Assembly: GCA_002482005.1 (NCBI GenBank)
Contig: DLFD01000039.1
Location: 1 to 12,325, forward strand
Source of the DNA: Lachnospiraceae bacterium UBA7729
Lineage (GTDB): Bacteria > Bacillota > Clostridia > Lachnospirales > Lachnospiraceae
Reading direction: 5' to 3'
Length of the DNA stretch: 12,325 nt
Below the pieces are notes generated by a model, which saw nothing but the letters and a program-made list of their open reading frames with translations, searched no databases and was not told where the DNA came from. The position numbers and the translations under genes are program-made. Every line of letters begins with the position of its first letter. The first letter of the stretch is position 1. Of this stretch, positions 6,910-12,325 are shown piece by piece.

Positions 6910-7854
6910 TTAATTAAACTGTACGGTGTCCTCTGCAGGCGGCTCCGTGGACTTCAGATGTTTCGCATAGAGGACCGGTCCTTCTCCCTCATATTCCGGA
7001 ACGAACTCATAGCGTACCTGGGCGGTGACGTCAAGCCACTGTTTCTGCTTCAGCTTGTCCGTGTACTTGGAATGGCAGATAAAGCCCATGAAACGGATAT
7101 CGTTGACACAGCATGTCATGCAGTTTCTGCCAGGGATGAAGGAGTTGGGCGGGAATTTTCTCGGGATCATCACCTTACCCTTGAAATGGACATTTTTCCC
7201 ATCATATCTGTCTTTGTTGTCCATGGCATCCAGGTACCAGAGGCCGAAATCTTCATCAGAGATCTCGATCGGGTCCTGGCTCAGGTCAAACGGAGGCTGC
7301 GCCTTGCCGATATCGATGACCTCTCCCTGAGCGTCCTCAAAGGAGCAGACTGCCTGCGCATTGACCGCCTTGACGGTCCTGCGGAACTTCTGCAGATCCT
7401 GATCAGGCGTACATCTGTTGAAGATAACGAGTTCCGTGTACATGAAGATATTGCTCATCATCTGACGCATGTTCTGAAGATAGACTTCGAACGTAGAACC
7501 GTCTACCAGGGTGATGACCTGGGCAAGGACCCAGCGCTTCGCCCAGTCCCCGTTGCAGAATGCAGCGGAATCCCAGGTTCCGTTGAACTCGACGAAGACA
7601 CGCTCCGGCCTGTGCTTCTTCTGCATCTTCTCCATGTAGGAAGCTGTCAGGTCCTCTTCCTTCTCGACATGCTCGATCTCGATGTTGTGGCGGCTGTACG
7701 CTTCCTCGTCGTACTCCTCCTCGCCTTCCTCGCAGAGCAGAAGGAGAGTCTTCTCTCCGTCTGCGAAATCCGGGCTGTCAAGGACTTCCCTGATGAATGT
7801 CGTCTTGCCGCTTTCGAGGAAGCCGGTGATCACATATACAGGTACTTCCAGCAT
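6910..7854 (-). CDS. Divergent G3E GTPase fused to a YcgQ/TIGR03943-like C-terminal domain
   Basis: A 314-aa two-part protein. Residues 1-165 resemble a COG0523/CobW-type P-loop GTPase: Walker A GFLESGKTT (11-19), a Walker-B-like strand VFVEFNGTWD (86-95), and NRCT (146-149) at the position of the base-recognition NKxD motif. The CxCC metal motif of the family is absent; that region reads CEEGEEEYDE. Residues about 205-305 look like the C-terminal domain of YcgQ/TIGR03943 proteins: YDGKNVHFKGKV, then RNCMTCC (243-249; Cys245, Cys248, Cys249), CHSK (260-263), and LDVTAQVRYE before a final KSTEPP. YcgQ partners are putative permeases linked to zinc regulation in Bacillus, so a metal role is inferred. 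ATG at 7854 with AGGAGAG upstream. Sixty bases separate it from the preceding GTPase gene; the two are probably co-transcribed. Confidence 0.85.
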   Translation of the reverse strand: MLEVPVYVITGFLESGKTTFIREVLDSPDFADGEKTLLLLCEEGEEEYDEEAYSRHNIEIEHVEKEEDLTASYMEKMQKKHRPERVFVEFNGTWDSAAFCNGDWAKRWVLAQVITLVDGSTFEVYLQNMRQMMSNIFMYTELVIFNRCTPDQDLQKFRRTVKAVNAQAVCSFEDAQGEVIDIGKAQPPFDLSQDPIEISDEDFGLWYLDAMDNKDRYDGKNVHFKGKVMIPRKFPPNSFIPGRNCMTCCVNDIRFMGFICHSKYTDKLKQKQWLDVTAQVRYEFVPEYEGEGPVLYAKHLKSTEPPAEDTVQFN

Positions 7855-7874
7855 ATTTTTCTCTCCTGCTTCTT

Positions 7875-7900
7875 GTTAAAGCTCGTTGTTACAGCTCGTT
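7875..7900. repeat. 13-bp direct repeat between the two GTPase genes
   Basis: GTTAAAGCTCGTT (7875-7887) is followed at once by GTTACAGCTCGTT (7888-7900), differing at one base. A third CTCGTTA overlaps the stop codon of the upstream gene. It looks like local slippage duplication; no function is apparent. Confidence 0.6.
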
Positions 7901-7914
7901 GCTATAGCCTCTCG

Positions 7915-9090
7915 TTATACTCCGAAGAGTTCTGCGATCCTGTCCTCGTTCAGCTCAGAACCGATGACGCAGAGACGACCGGTGTAATCCGGCTGTCCAT
8001 CGCGGACCTCGGTCTCCTCCGGGACCATATCAAAGTTGATCCAGGTTCCGTCTTCGCGCGGGACCATGCCCTTGGCGCGGAGAATGATTCCATAGCTGCT
8101 TTTATCCGACTCGGACAGAGTTTTCAGGATCTCTCTGATCTGATCGTCGGAGAACTTCTTTGCAGTCTCCTTGCCCCAGCTCGTGAAGACCTCATCCGCA
8201 TCATGCTCACCATGATGGTGATGATGATGGTGATGATGATGATGCTCGTGGTCATGCTCATTATGATCGTGGTCGTGGTCTTCATGATCGTGGTCGTGAT
8301 CTTCATGATCGTGGTCGTGATCTTCATGATCGTGGTCGTCATGGCTATGATCGTGACCGTGCTCGTCATGGTCTTCATGATCATGAGCATGATCCTGCTC
8401 ATCTTCATCCTCATCCTCGTCTTCATCGTCATCCTCGATGAAGTCTTCCGGATGCTTTGCCTTCATGTCGGCGAGCAGCTGGTCCGCCAGAGATACCGAC
8501 TTCTCCATTGCATTCATAATAGTCTCGCCGGAAAGCTGATCCCACGGAGTGGTGATGATGGTCGCATCCGGATTCTTGCTGCGGATCATAGCGATCGCAT
8601 CGTCAAGCTTTTTCTGGTCGACAAACTGGGTTCTGGACAGGATGATGGTTCCTGCTGCCTCAATCTGATTATTGTAGAACTCGCCGAAGTTCTTCATATA
8701 CATCTTGACTTTCTTTACATCGGCGACGGTTACAAGAGAACCGATCTCAAGGTCGCACTCCTGTGCCTTCTTCTCGATTGCGCGGCGGACGTCAGAAAGT
8801 TTGCCGACACCCGACGGTTCGATCAGAATGTGGTCCGGATGATACTGCTCGACGACCTGCTTCAGGGCACGGCCGAAATCACCGACCAGTGAGCAGCAGA
8901 TGCAGCCCGAGTTCATCTCGGTGATATTGATCCCTGCATCCTTAAGGAAACCACCATCGATACCGATCTCACCGAATTCATTCTCGATCAGAACAACCTT
9001 CTGGCCTGCGAAAACTTCCTTGATCAGCTTCTTGATCAGAGTGGTCTTGCCCGCTCCGAGGAAACCTGAGATAATGTCAATCTTTGCCAT
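7915..9090 (-). CDS. COG0523/CobW-family G3E GTPase with long His/Asp-rich metal-binding insert
   Basis: A putative metallochaperone or metal-handling GTPase (391 aa). Visible: Walker A GFLGAGKTT (9-17), ENEFGEIGID (36-45), the family metal motif CICC (Cys63, Cys65, Cys66), Walker B ILIEPSG (88-94) and SRTQFVD (152-158) in place of the classic NKxD. Residues 219-232 are an Asp/Glu run, 233-297 are packed with His and Asp, and 283-293 are eleven consecutive His. A CobW C-terminal-like domain (about 333-388) follows. Zinc, nickel or cobalt are plausible ligands; sequence alone does not choose. ATG at 9090, preceded by GGAAGAGGA. First gene of a two-gene operon with the divergent GTPase, behind a near-consensus promoter. 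Confidence 0.95.
   Translation of the reverse strand: MAKIDIISGFLGAGKTTLIKKLIKEVFAGQKVVLIENEFGEIGIDGGFLKDAGINITEMNSGCICCSLVGDFGRALKQVVEQYHPDHILIEPSGVGKLSDVRRAIEKKAQECDLEIGSLVTVADVKKVKMYMKNFGEFYNNQIEAAGTIILSRTQFVDQKKLDDAIAMIRSKNPDATIITTPWDQLSGETIMNAMEKSVSLADQLLADMKAKHPEDFIEDDDEDEDEDEDEQDHAHDHEDHDEHGHDHSHDDHDHEDHDHDHEDHDHDHEDHDHDHNEHDHEHHHHHHHHHHHGEHDADEVFTSWGKETAKKFSDDQIREILKTLSESDKSSYGIILRAKGMVPREDGTWINFDMVPEETEVRDGQPDYTGRLCVIGSELNEDRIAELFGV
8212..8396 (-). repeat. Histidine-codon repeat region inside the GTPase gene
   Basis: The insert is built from degenerate CAT/CAC-GAC codons. Between 8280 and 8340 a 21-base unit encoding EDHDHDH recurs nearly perfectly three times, and next to it is the run of eleven His codons. 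All repeats keep the frame, so this is an expandable protein segment, likely variable in length between strains. Confidence 0.85.
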
Positions 9091-9156
9091 CTTATTCCTC
9101 TTCCTTTCGTGACGCTGCGTTCATCCTGTCTGGTCCGGCACGCCTCTGCCCTCTTC

Positions 9157-9174
9157 GGATGCGGCTCTGCATCC
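9157..9174 (-). other. Stem-loop in the GTPase operon leader
   Basis: GGATGC (9157-9162) and GCATCC (9169-9174) form a 6-bp stem with a 6-base loop, about 67 bases before the start codon, in the predicted 5' untranslated region. There is no T-run, so it is not a terminator by itself. Confidence 0.4.
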
Positions 9175-9213
9175 TTCAGGCAGCAGCCTTCCCCGGACAG
9201 TGACATATGCAGC

Positions 9214-9227
9214 GAATGCCAACATTC
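9214..9227. promoter_or_regulatory. Inverted repeat just downstream of the GTPase promoter
   Basis: GAATG-CCAA-CATTC lies about 20-33 bases past the predicted transcription start. The position would suit a repressor site or a leader hairpin. It does not match the Bacillus Zur box (TCGTAATnATTACGA core) that I would expect for a zinc-repressed COG0523 gene. Low confidence. Confidence 0.25.
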
Positions 9228-9253
9228 AGAATAATTGTGCTCAATCGAAAGGG

Positions 9254-9282
9254 ATAATAACACACCTTTCTCCAAGTATCAA
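9254..9282 (-). promoter_or_regulatory. Near-consensus promoter of the GTPase operon
   Basis: The minus strand reads TTGATA (9277-9282), exactly 17 bases, then TATTAT (9254-9259): 5/6 matches at both hexamers. Start is predicted near 9247, giving a leader of about 155 bases before the ATG at 9090. Confidence 0.65.
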
Positions 9283-9489
9283 GGGGTAACAGGCCAGAAT
9301 TGCTTTATAACACAGGGTTCAGGCATCAGAAGGGAAGAAGCAATCAAAATGTTCTTAGCGTGTCTACTTTCTGGAGTTCAGTTGGCGGCACAAGCTCTGT
9401 CCCAGGCCGACTGGCTAACACTCTCCCGGAAAACAGCCTCTTTGGCTGTCAAACTCTCCCCTGCATCATATCAGACAGGTACAGGATTT
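9283..9489. other. Structured gene-free region, possible small RNA
   Basis: No convincing gene lies here, yet the sequence folds. On the plus strand CAGTTGGC (9379-9386) pairs with GCCGACTG (9406-9413) through one G-T pair, with an inner GG-C-ACA/TGT-C-CC extension. ACAGCC (9433-9438) pairs with GGCTGT (9444-9449), flanked on both sides by CTCTCCC. TTAGC (9355-9359) can pair with GCTAA (9414-9418). I could not match it to a riboswitch or RNA family. The strand is undecided; the G-T pair mildly favours the plus strand. Confidence 0.35.
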
Positions 9490-9548
9490 ACAGAAAAAGC
9501 GTGCGGTGCGCGAGCCGCTCTGCGGCCGCACACCGCGCGCTTTTCTGT
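9490..9548 (-). terminator. Very strong intrinsic terminator of the ABC transporter operon
   Basis: A long stem-loop of about 20 pairs: ACAGAAAA (9490-9497) with TTTTCTGT (9541-9548), a bulged A, then a GC-rich stem running inward to about 9512/9527. On the minus strand the stem is followed by T-rich sequence. Because the stem has an A-run on one side and a T-run on the other, it can probably terminate in both directions. It sits 21 bases after the ATPase gene's stop. Confidence 0.9.
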
Positions 9549-9568
9549 CAGCTGATATGCCAGTCCGT

Positions 9569-10327
9569 TCAGTGCTGCAGTTTGCCAAAGAATGCCTTCA
9601 TCCTTGCATTGTCTGTCGTGAAGACTTCTTCCGCACTGCCCTCTACCACGACAACGCCCTTGTCCATGAACATGACGTGGTCCGAGATCTCACGGGCGAA
9701 ATTCATCTCGTGCGTGACGATGACCATGGCGATATGAAGGTCCGCCAAAGACTTGATGACCTTCAGGACTTCCCCTGTAAGTTCGGGATCCAGCGCAGAT
9801 GTCGGCTCATCAAAGAAAAGGATCTTCGGGTTCAGCGCCAGCGCGCGGGCGATGGCAACTCTCTGCTGCTGCCCGCCGGACAGCTGGCACGGATATGCAT
9901 CTGCCTTGTCGGAAAGTCCCATCTTGGCCAGCAGTTTCCTAGCCTCTTCGCACACTTCTTCCTTGTTCCGCTTCTGATTGTGGATCGGAGCATCGGTGAT
10001 GTTCTTCATCACGGAGAAGTGCGGAAACAGGTTAAAACTCTGAAAGACCAGGCCGAAGTAAGAACAGACCTTCTTCAGCTCGGCGCCCTTCGGGTAATGT
10101 TTTGTTCCGTCCGGGTCAGCCCATGCAATCCGCTCATCCATATAGCGGATCTCGCCGGCGTCAATCTTCTCGAGCATCGTTGCGCATCGCAGCATCGTTG
10201 ACTTTCCGGAACCGGATGGACCGATGATCGACAGGATCTCGCCCTCATCCACCTTGAGAGAGATATCCTTGATGACCTCAAGGCTGCCAAACGATTTCCG
10301 GATATGATTCATCTCCAGAAGTGACAT
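9569..10327 (-). CDS. Amino acid ABC transporter ATP-binding protein (GlnQ type)
   Basis: Cytoplasmic ATPase of a polar amino acid importer, 252 aa, full length. Visible: Walker A GPSGSGKST (36-44), Q-loop Gln96 in LVFQSFNLFPH (93-103), ABC signature LSGGQQQR (149-156), Walker B ILFFDEP (169-175), D-loop SALD (177-180) and H-loop His206 in VTHEM. The family's characteristic LFPHFSVMKNI is present. About 20 residues (65-87) between strand and Q-loop are somewhat longer and more polar than in E. coli GlnQ, as is common in Clostridia. ATG at 10327 with AAGGGGGA upstream, 11 bases after the permease stop. Last gene of the operon before the large terminator. Confidence 0.96.
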   Translation of the reverse strand: MSLLEMNHIRKSFGSLEVIKDISLKVDEGEILSIIGPSGSGKSTMLRCATMLEKIDAGEIRYMDERIAWADPDGTKHYPKGAELKKVCSYFGLVFQSFNLFPHFSVMKNITDAPIHNQKRNKEEVCEEARKLLAKMGLSDKADAYPCQLSGGQQQRVAIARALALNPKILFFDEPTSALDPELTGEVLKVIKSLADLHIAMVIVTHEMNFAREISDHVMFMDKGVVVVEGSAEEVFTTDNARMKAFFGKLQH

Positions 10328-10338
10328 AATGATCCCCC

Positions 10339-10989
10339 TTAAGTGTAATAATTCATCGATCTCTCGATGCGGTTCATGATAAATCCGACGATCGCGTTAA
10401 AGACATAGTAGAAAGCCGCTGCCGCGATAAATGGTACGAACGATGTTTCCTTGGCTGCGATCTGTTTGGCGATCGTGAACATTTCTGCGTAAGCCAGGGA
10501 GAAGGACAGCGAAGTATCCTTGATCAGGGTCATAACTTCATTCGTGACAGAAGGCAGAATGCGCTTGATGACCTGAGGCAGGATGATCCGCATGAAGGTG
10601 CCGGACTTCGAGTAGCCGAGAAGCCTTGCTGCTTCATACTGTCCCGGCGGCATCGATGCGATCCCCGACCGGTAGATCTCTGCAAAGTATGCGGCATAGT
10701 TCACGACGAAAGCAAGGATGATCGCTGTGAACCTCCAGTTCTTGCCGAGTTTTGCTCCTGCCAGGTAATACGGTCCGAAGTAGACTGCAAGCAGCTGCAG
10801 CATCAGCGGTGTTCCGCGCATGATGGAGATGTATACCCGGACGATCCCCTGCAGGATCTTGTTTTTGCTCATACGGCCGAAAGCCACGAAAAGTCCAAGT
10901 GGGAGTGAAAAAAGCAAGGTCAGGAAGAAGATCCCCATCGATCGCAGCATACCTTCTGCCAGCTGCTGCAGCATGACTGTAAAACTCAT
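10339..10989 (-). CDS. Amino acid ABC transporter permease (HisM/GlnP family)
   Basis: Membrane subunit of the importer, 216 aa, the family's usual size. Hydrophobic segments lie at about 17-38, 62-78, 86-106, 150-170 and 184-205. The conserved RGTPLMLQL (58-66) and the EAA loop contacting the ATPase (EAARLLGYSKSG, 119-130, then ILPQ at 136-139) are intact. ATG at 10989 with GGAGGG upstream. Only one permease gene is present, so the channel is probably a homodimer. A large stem-loop precedes it. Confidence 0.96.
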   Translation of the reverse strand: MSFTVMLQQLAEGMLRSMGIFFLTLLFSLPLGLFVAFGRMSKNKILQGIVRVYISIMRGTPLMLQLLAVYFGPYYLAGAKLGKNWRFTAIILAFVVNYAAYFAEIYRSGIASMPPGQYEAARLLGYSKSGTFMRIILPQVIKRILPSVTNEVMTLIKDTSLSFSLAYAEMFTIAKQIAAKETSFVPFIAAAAFYYVFNAIVGFIMNRIERSMNYYT

Positions 10990-11004
10990 AATCCCTCCAC
11001 ACAG

Positions 11005-11048
11005 CAGCTGACGCAGAGGCGGCTTTCGCCTCCGCTCTGCGTCAGCTG
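11005..11048 (-). other. Large intercistronic stem-loop between binding-protein and permease genes
   Basis: A perfect 14-bp inverted repeat (arms 11005-11018 and 11035-11048) with an inner GGC/GCC stem and a GAAA loop on the transcribed strand. No T-run follows; instead the permease ribosome binding site comes about 10 bases later. In comparable operons (malE-malF, hisJ-hisQ) such stem-loops protect the binding-protein message and lower expression of downstream genes, and I infer the same here. Confidence 0.8.
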
Positions 11049-11142
11049 TTAACTGTTCATCTCAGTACACCGGATTCCGGCGGATGTCCGTCACCTGTTT
11101 CCAGTGGTCATGCCCAGCCCGGATCTGCCGCTTCTGGTGGTC

Positions 11143-12027
11143 TCAGGCCTCCGTGGAAGCTTCCGTCTCAGCTTCTGCCGGTGCCTCGCCCAGGCTCTCA
11201 CCAAGGCAGAGCATGGTCGGATCTACGCCATTGCCTGCATACTTCTGGGCGATCTCATCAAAGGTTCCGTTCTCGTAGAGAGTCTTCAGGTCTGCATTGA
11301 TCTTGTCGCGAAGGACGGTGTTGCCCTTCTTGAAGCCGATCGCATACTGCTCTGCGTTCAGGTACTCATCGAGGATCTTGTAGCCTTCACGGCCATTGAT
11401 CTGGTACTGAGCGACTCCGATGTCGATTGCAACAGCATCCAGAGAGCCCTGCATAAGTTCTGCGAAAGCAGTGTTGTAATCAGCAAACTGCTGAAGATCT
11501 GCAAATGTAGCAGCGAGGTCTGCCTGATCTCCTCCTTCGGAAAGAAGGTCGAGCGCTGCCGAATCGGCCTGCACGCCTACCGTCTTGCCAGCCAGATCTG
11601 CAAGAGTGTTGATCCCGGAATCTTCGCTCGTCGCGATGACCTGGGAATTGTTAACATACGGAACGGAGAACTCATAGTCTCCTTCTCTTCCGTTCATGGT
11701 GAATCCATTCCAGATGCAGTCAATGTTACCGGACTCAAGTTCCATATCCTTGCTGTCCCAGTCGATCGGAGTCTTGACCAGCTCCCAGCCTTCCAGATCG
11801 CAGACAGCCTGCGCAAGTTCAAGGTCAAAGCCGGTGTAGTCACCATTATCATCCATATAGCCGTAAGGCGGGTACTCCGCATCGAAACCGACTACAAACT
11901 TTCCTTCATTCGCAAGCCCGTCGCCCGCTTCTGCTTCCGTCTCCCCTGCAAAAACTGCCATGCCCATAACGGAAACTGCCATAGCCCCGCTGAGGACTGC
12001 CGCAAGAACCTTCTTATTCATCTTCAT
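11143..12027 (-). CDS. Amino acid ABC transporter substrate-binding protein
   Basis: Extracytoplasmic receptor of the importer, 294 aa. Residues 1-27 form a signal peptide (basic MKMNKK, hydrophobic core, AVFA before Gly28). The mature part has the family's motifs: YPPYGY (52-57), TGFDLELA (65-72), a ligand-binding Arg114 in NGREGDYEFSVPY and Asp202 in VAIDIGVA, which by family analogy contact the ligand's carboxylate and amino groups. No lipobox cysteine follows the signal peptide, unusual for a Gram-positive binding protein. The C-terminus ends in a Glu/Ala/Thr-rich tail (about 281-294). ATG at 12027 has GGAGGAGGAG just upstream; a second ATG two codons later is also possible. Substrate not determined. 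Confidence 0.95.
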   Translation of the reverse strand: MKMNKKVLAAVLSGAMAVSVMGMAVFAGETEAEAGDGLANEGKFVVGFDAEYPPYGYMDDNGDYTGFDLELAQAVCDLEGWELVKTPIDWDSKDMELESGNIDCIWNGFTMNGREGDYEFSVPYVNNSQVIATSEDSGINTLADLAGKTVGVQADSAALDLLSEGGDQADLAATFADLQQFADYNTAFAELMQGSLDAVAIDIGVAQYQINGREGYKILDEYLNAEQYAIGFKKGNTVLRDKINADLKTLYENGTFDEIAQKYAGNGVDPTMLCLGESLGEAPAEAETEASTEA

Positions 12028-12062
12028 GATCTCCTCCTCCGCAATAACGCAAAACGCTTTAT

Positions 12063-12082
12063 CACTTTACCATGCTAAAGTG
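12063..12082 (-). promoter_or_regulatory. Inverted repeat in the binding-protein gene leader
   Basis: CACTTTA (12063-12069) and TAAAGTG (12076-12082) form a perfect 7-bp inverted repeat with a 6-base loop in the predicted 5' untranslated region. It could be a leader hairpin or an operator. Confidence 0.4.
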
Positions 12083-12096
12083 CTAGTGTTGCAGAG

Positions 12097-12126
12097 ATGT
12101 TATCATGAAGATAACCGGACTGTCAA
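12097..12126 (-). promoter_or_regulatory. Promoter of the amino acid ABC operon with an inverted repeat in its spacer
   Basis: A perfect -35 TTGACA (12121-12126). The -10 is either GATAAC (12099-12104, 16-base spacer) or TAACAT (12097-12102, 18-base spacer), 4/6 each. The inverted repeat GTTATC-ATGAA-GATAAC (12099-12115) covers the -10 side and most of the spacer, a typical place for a repressor operator. Confidence 0.5.
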
Positions 12127-12129
12127 GCC

Positions 12130-12201
12130 TAAACTATCCACCCGGATTCCCCATAAACTATTCTCTCGGATTTTCTATAAACTATCCTCCCGGATCTTCC
12201 C
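12130..12201. repeat. Three tandem 24-bp repeats upstream of the ABC operon promoter
   Basis: Copies at 12130-12153, 12154-12177 and 12178-12201, each beginning TAAACTATYC, then YCGGAT and ending pyrimidine-rich. The period is exactly 24 in all three. The array ends 4 bases upstream of the -35 element, suggesting binding sites on one DNA face or a recent slippage expansion. Confidence 0.85.
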
Positions 12202-12214
12202 CGCGGATCACATT

Positions 12215-12325
12215 CCGGTCTCCGGCGAAGATTCCTGACTATTTCTGTCCTTTCCTTCGCCGGGCTCCGGGCGGAGACCCGGTCTCCGGCGAAGATTCCT
12301 GGCAGTTTCTGTCCTTTCCTTCGCC
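12215..12325. repeat. Two 47-bp direct copies of a hairpin element (right edge)
   Basis: Copy one at 12215-12261 and copy two at 12279-12325 differ at three positions. Each contains GGCGAAG and CTTCGCC as arms of a 7-bp stem around a 24-base loop. The 17-base spacer includes part of another palindrome (GGAGACC-C-GGTCTCC, 12273-12287). The array reaches the window edge and may continue. Confidence 0.85.

Noticed and set aside
6802..8892. A 696-codon plus-strand open frame
   Set aside because: It is the antisense of both GTPase genes, has low-complexity Met/Val/Ile runs produced by the His/Asp repeats, and lacks a ribosome binding site. The minus-strand products have clear family motifs.
9283..9489. 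Known riboswitch (glycine, cobalamin, ZTP, guanidine, manganese or NiCo) upstream of the GTPase operon
   Set aside because: I compared remembered consensus cores and none is present in order on either strand. The region also lies upstream of the predicted GTPase promoter, so it would not be in that transcript.
9235..9737. Two overlapping plus-strand frames through the gene-free region
   Set aside because: They run through the terminator hairpin into the antisense of the ATPase gene, have no clear ribosome binding site and no family resemblance. The region is better explained as structured non-coding DNA.
11104..12078. A 324-codon plus-strand open frame
   Set aside because: Antisense to the substrate-binding protein, which has a signal peptide and family motifs; a codon-bias shadow.

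Overview
The window looks like a chromosomal segment of a moderately GC-rich anaerobic Bacillota, most likely a Lachnospiraceae-type Clostridia. The reasons are the dnaX-ybaB-recR gene order followed by a DUF5711 protein and a CvpA-like protein, strong GGAGG-type ribosome binding sites, a mixed-type phosphofructokinase, and an rRNA-operon style promoter and leader. All ten convincing genes are on the minus strand, so the window reads from right to left. I saw no mobile element, CRISPR array or tRNA.

From right to left: (1) 12028-12325 is non-coding and repeat-rich, with two 47-bp copies of a hairpin-bearing element, three exact-period 24-bp repeats, then a promoter with an inverted repeat inside its spacer. 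(2) 11143-12027, 10339-10989 and 9569-10327 form a polar amino acid ABC importer operon: binding protein, permease, ATPase. It has a large stem-loop between the first two genes and a very strong intrinsic terminator at 9490-9548. (3) 9283-9489 is gene-free but contains stem-loops. (4) 7915-9090 and 6910-7854 form a two-gene G3E (COG0523/CobW-like) GTPase operon behind a near-consensus promoter. The first gene is a CxCC-type GTPase with a long His/Asp-rich insert. The second is a divergent GTPase lacking CxCC, fused to a YcgQ/TIGR03943-like C-terminal domain with its own Cys cluster. A terminator follows. (5) 6670-6832 is a tandem array of GGCGCC-centred repeats just upstream of the likely pfk promoter. 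(6) 5422-6504 is 6-phosphofructokinase, ending in a textbook terminator. (7) 5273 down to 179 is a five-gene run: dnaX (TTG start), ybaB, recR, a DUF5711 membrane protein and a large CvpA-family membrane protein. (8) 1-131 carries an A/T-rich upstream element, a TTGACA promoter and a leader typical of an rRNA operon running off the left edge.

Functionally, the dnaX cluster serves replication and recombinational repair, with two envelope proteins appended. The GTPase pair probably handles a transition metal (zinc, nickel or cobalt cannot be distinguished from sequence). The ABC operon imports an amino acid, and pfk is the committed step of glycolysis. The least ordinary parts are the GTPase pair with its fusion, the tandem array before pfk, the repeat cluster before the transporter and the structured gap at 9283-9489.
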